NCBI GenBank assembly: GCA_002316005.1
Contig: DCIM01000076.1
Span: 1 to 12,722 of the forward strand
DNA: 12,722 nt
DNA from: Prevotellaceae bacterium UBA1726
GTDB lineage: Bacteria; Bacteroidota; Bacteroidia; Bacteroidales; Bacteroidaceae
Direction: 5' to 3'
The notes under the pieces were generated by a model, which worked only from the letters and a program-made list of their open reading frames with translations, had not been told where the DNA came from and ran no database searches. Below are positions 11,433 to 12,722 of this stretch, piece after piece. How positions within the stretch are numbered: the first letter of the stretch is position 1; each line of letters begins with the position of its first letter. The translations under genes and the position numbers were made by a program.

Positions 11433-11460
11433 AACTTAAACAACATCAATATAAAAAAAT

Positions 11461-12722
11461 ATGGCTGACGCAAAGTACATCTTCGTTACCGGTGGTGTGG
11501 TTTCCTCGTTGGGTAAGGGAATCATCTCTTCAAGCATCGGTAAACTTCTCCAGGCAAGAGGTTACAAAATCACTATCCAAAAGTTTGATCCATACATCAA
11601 CATCGACCCAGGTACGCTGAACCCTTACGAGCACGGAGAGTGCTATGTAACTGTTGACGGTATGGAAACCGACCTCGACCTTGGTCACTATGAACGCTTC
11701 ACAGGCATTCAGACGACACGCTTCAACTCAATGACAACAGGTCGTATCTACAAGGCCGTTATCGACAAGGAGCGTCGTGGTGACTATCTTGGAAAGACCA
11801 TTCAGGTGGTGCCTCATATCACCGACGAGATAAAGCGCAACATCCGTCACCTCGGTGAGACTGGCGAATACGACTTTGTGATAACAGAGATTGGCGGTAC
11901 TATCGGCGACATCGAGTCGGCTCCATTCATGGAGGCTATCCGACAGTTGCGCTGGGAACTCGGCCGTAACGCCATCAATATCCACCTCACCTATGTGCCT
12001 TACCTCAAGGCGGCAGGCGAGTTGAAGACAAAACCGACACAGCACTCCGTGAAGGAACTCCAGTCGGTGGGTATTCAGCCAGATATCCTTGTGCTCCGTA
12101 CAGAGAAGCACCTCTCGGATTCGGTTCGCATGAAGGTGGCTTCGTTCTGTAATGTCGACCTTGAGTGTGTCGTTCAGTCGGAGGACCTCCCATCAATCTA
12201 CGAGGTACCAATCGCCATGCAGCATCAAGGACTCGACGCAGCCATATTGCGTAAGTTGGGCATTCCTGTGGGCGAGACCCCTACCCTTGGTCCTTGGCGC
12301 AAGTACATCGAGCGTCGCAACAACGCCACTAAGGAAGTTGTCATCGGTCTTGTGGGCAAGTACGACCTTCAGGACGCTTACAAGAGCATCCGTGAGTCGT
12401 TGCTTCACGCAGGAGTATATAATGATGTGAAGACTGTCATCAAGTTTGTCAACTCGGAGTTTGTCACTACTGACAATGTGGCAGAAAAACTCGAAGGCGT
12501 GGACGGCGTTGTCATCGGTCCGGGTTTCGGTCAGCGTGGCATAGAAGGTAAACTCGTTGCCATTGAGTACACCCGAACACACGATATTCCTACATTCGGA
12601 ATCTGTCTCGGTATGCAGATGATTGTCATCGAGTTCGCCCGTAATGTGCTTGGTTATCAGGACGCTAACTCGCGAGAGATGGACGCAGAGACACCACACA
12701 ATGTCATCGACATCATGGAGGA
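11461..12722 (+). CDS. pyrG: CTP synthase, N-terminal and partial glutaminase part
   Basis: The enzyme makes CTP from UTP, ATP and glutamine in the cytoplasm, the last step of de novo pyrimidine nucleotide synthesis. The frame is open from the ATG at 11461 to the end of the window (420 codons of about 535), so the end is missing. The synthetase domain starts MADAKYIFVTGGVVSSLGKGI, with its P-loop, and carries KFDPYINIDPGTLNPYEHGE, ETDLDLGHYERF, ITEIGGTIGDIES and the KTKPTQHSVKEL segment, all hallmarks of the family. The glutaminase domain follows with KYDLQDAYKSI, GPGFGQRG-EGK and the nucleophile in FGICLGMQM at Cys382. No frameshift or missing key residue is seen. It lies behind a perfect promoter and a long leader. 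Confidence 0.97.
   Translation, partial: MADAKYIFVTGGVVSSLGKGIISSSIGKLLQARGYKITIQKFDPYINIDPGTLNPYEHGECYVTVDGMETDLDLGHYERFTGIQTTRFNSMTTGRIYKAVIDKERRGDYLGKTIQVVPHITDEIKRNIRHLGETGEYDFVITEIGGTIGDIESAPFMEAIRQLRWELGRNAINIHLTYVPYLKAAGELKTKPTQHSVKELQSVGIQPDILVLRTEKHLSDSVRMKVASFCNVDLECVVQSEDLPSIYEVPIAMQHQGLDAAILRKLGIPVGETPTLGPWRKYIERRNNATKEVVIGLVGKYDLQDAYKSIRESLLHAGVYNDVKTVIKFVNSEFVTTDNVAEKLEGVDGVVIGPGFGQRGIEGKLVAIEYTRTHDIPTFGICLGMQMIVIEFARNVLGYQDANSREMDAETPHNVIDIME

Noticed and set aside
12193..12699. 168-codon open frame on the minus strand, and a similar one at 11728-12111
   Set aside because: Both are antisense to pyrG, which is certain from its motifs.
1..12722. Search for tRNA, rRNA, integrase or transposase genes and flanking attachment repeats
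   Set aside because: None was recognised by eye on either strand, so I claim no integration site or insertion sequence.

Overview
The window looks like a Bacteroidales chromosome, most like Prevotella or a close relative. Evidence: promoters of the Bacteroidetes type (TTTG, about 19 bases, TAnnTTTG), few Shine-Dalgarno sites, a TonB-type outer-membrane barrel ending in the family's usual DTSRFGH, a DUF3078 outer-membrane protein, a lipoprotein hydrolase with an acidic stretch after the lipobox cysteine, and a VirE/BT4734-type primase-helicase. The genus is inferred from this style, not proven.

Layout. (1) Bases 1-2348 are visibly AT-rich: the end of an outer-membrane beta-barrel receptor, a 65-residue unknown ORF closed by a clear terminator, about 400 bases of non-coding DNA with a run of palindromes, then a 417-residue unknown gene with its own promoter and terminator. 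(2) Bases 2373-8168 are a one-direction phage- or plasmid-like module: a Rha/KilAC antirepressor-like regulator, two small unknown proteins, a small SSB-like protein ending in an acidic KPF tip, another small unknown protein, a 763-residue primase-helicase, and a small lysozyme-like 'RNNNPxNI' protein, ending at a strong terminator. No integrase, portal, capsid or terminase gene is visible, so it is a replication/regulation/lysis set without a particle. (3) Bases 8194-11206 hold two minus-strand genes, a secreted alpha/beta-hydrolase lipoprotein and a DUF3078 outer-membrane protein, separated by a long inverted repeat. (4) From 11227 a perfect Bacteroidetes promoter reads through a ~200-base leader with 22-base tandem repeats into pyrG (CTP synthase), which runs off the window.

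The most striking signal is a family of GC-rich palindromic repeats (CCTCACCCC ... GGGAGTAA). At least five copies lie around the end of the module. Two diverged copies lie in frame inside the primase-helicase gene, exactly in the two linkers between its domains. Two other copies supply the last codons and the stop codon of neighbouring ORFs. The repeat family appears to have shaped protein sequence in this module, much as Rickettsia palindromic elements do.

How the module may work (inference): the antirepressor-like protein and a possible helix-turn-helix partner control expression, the primase-helicase and SSB-like protein act on DNA, and the lysozyme-like protein acts on peptidoglycan. It could be a phage-satellite relic or a domesticated replication cassette.
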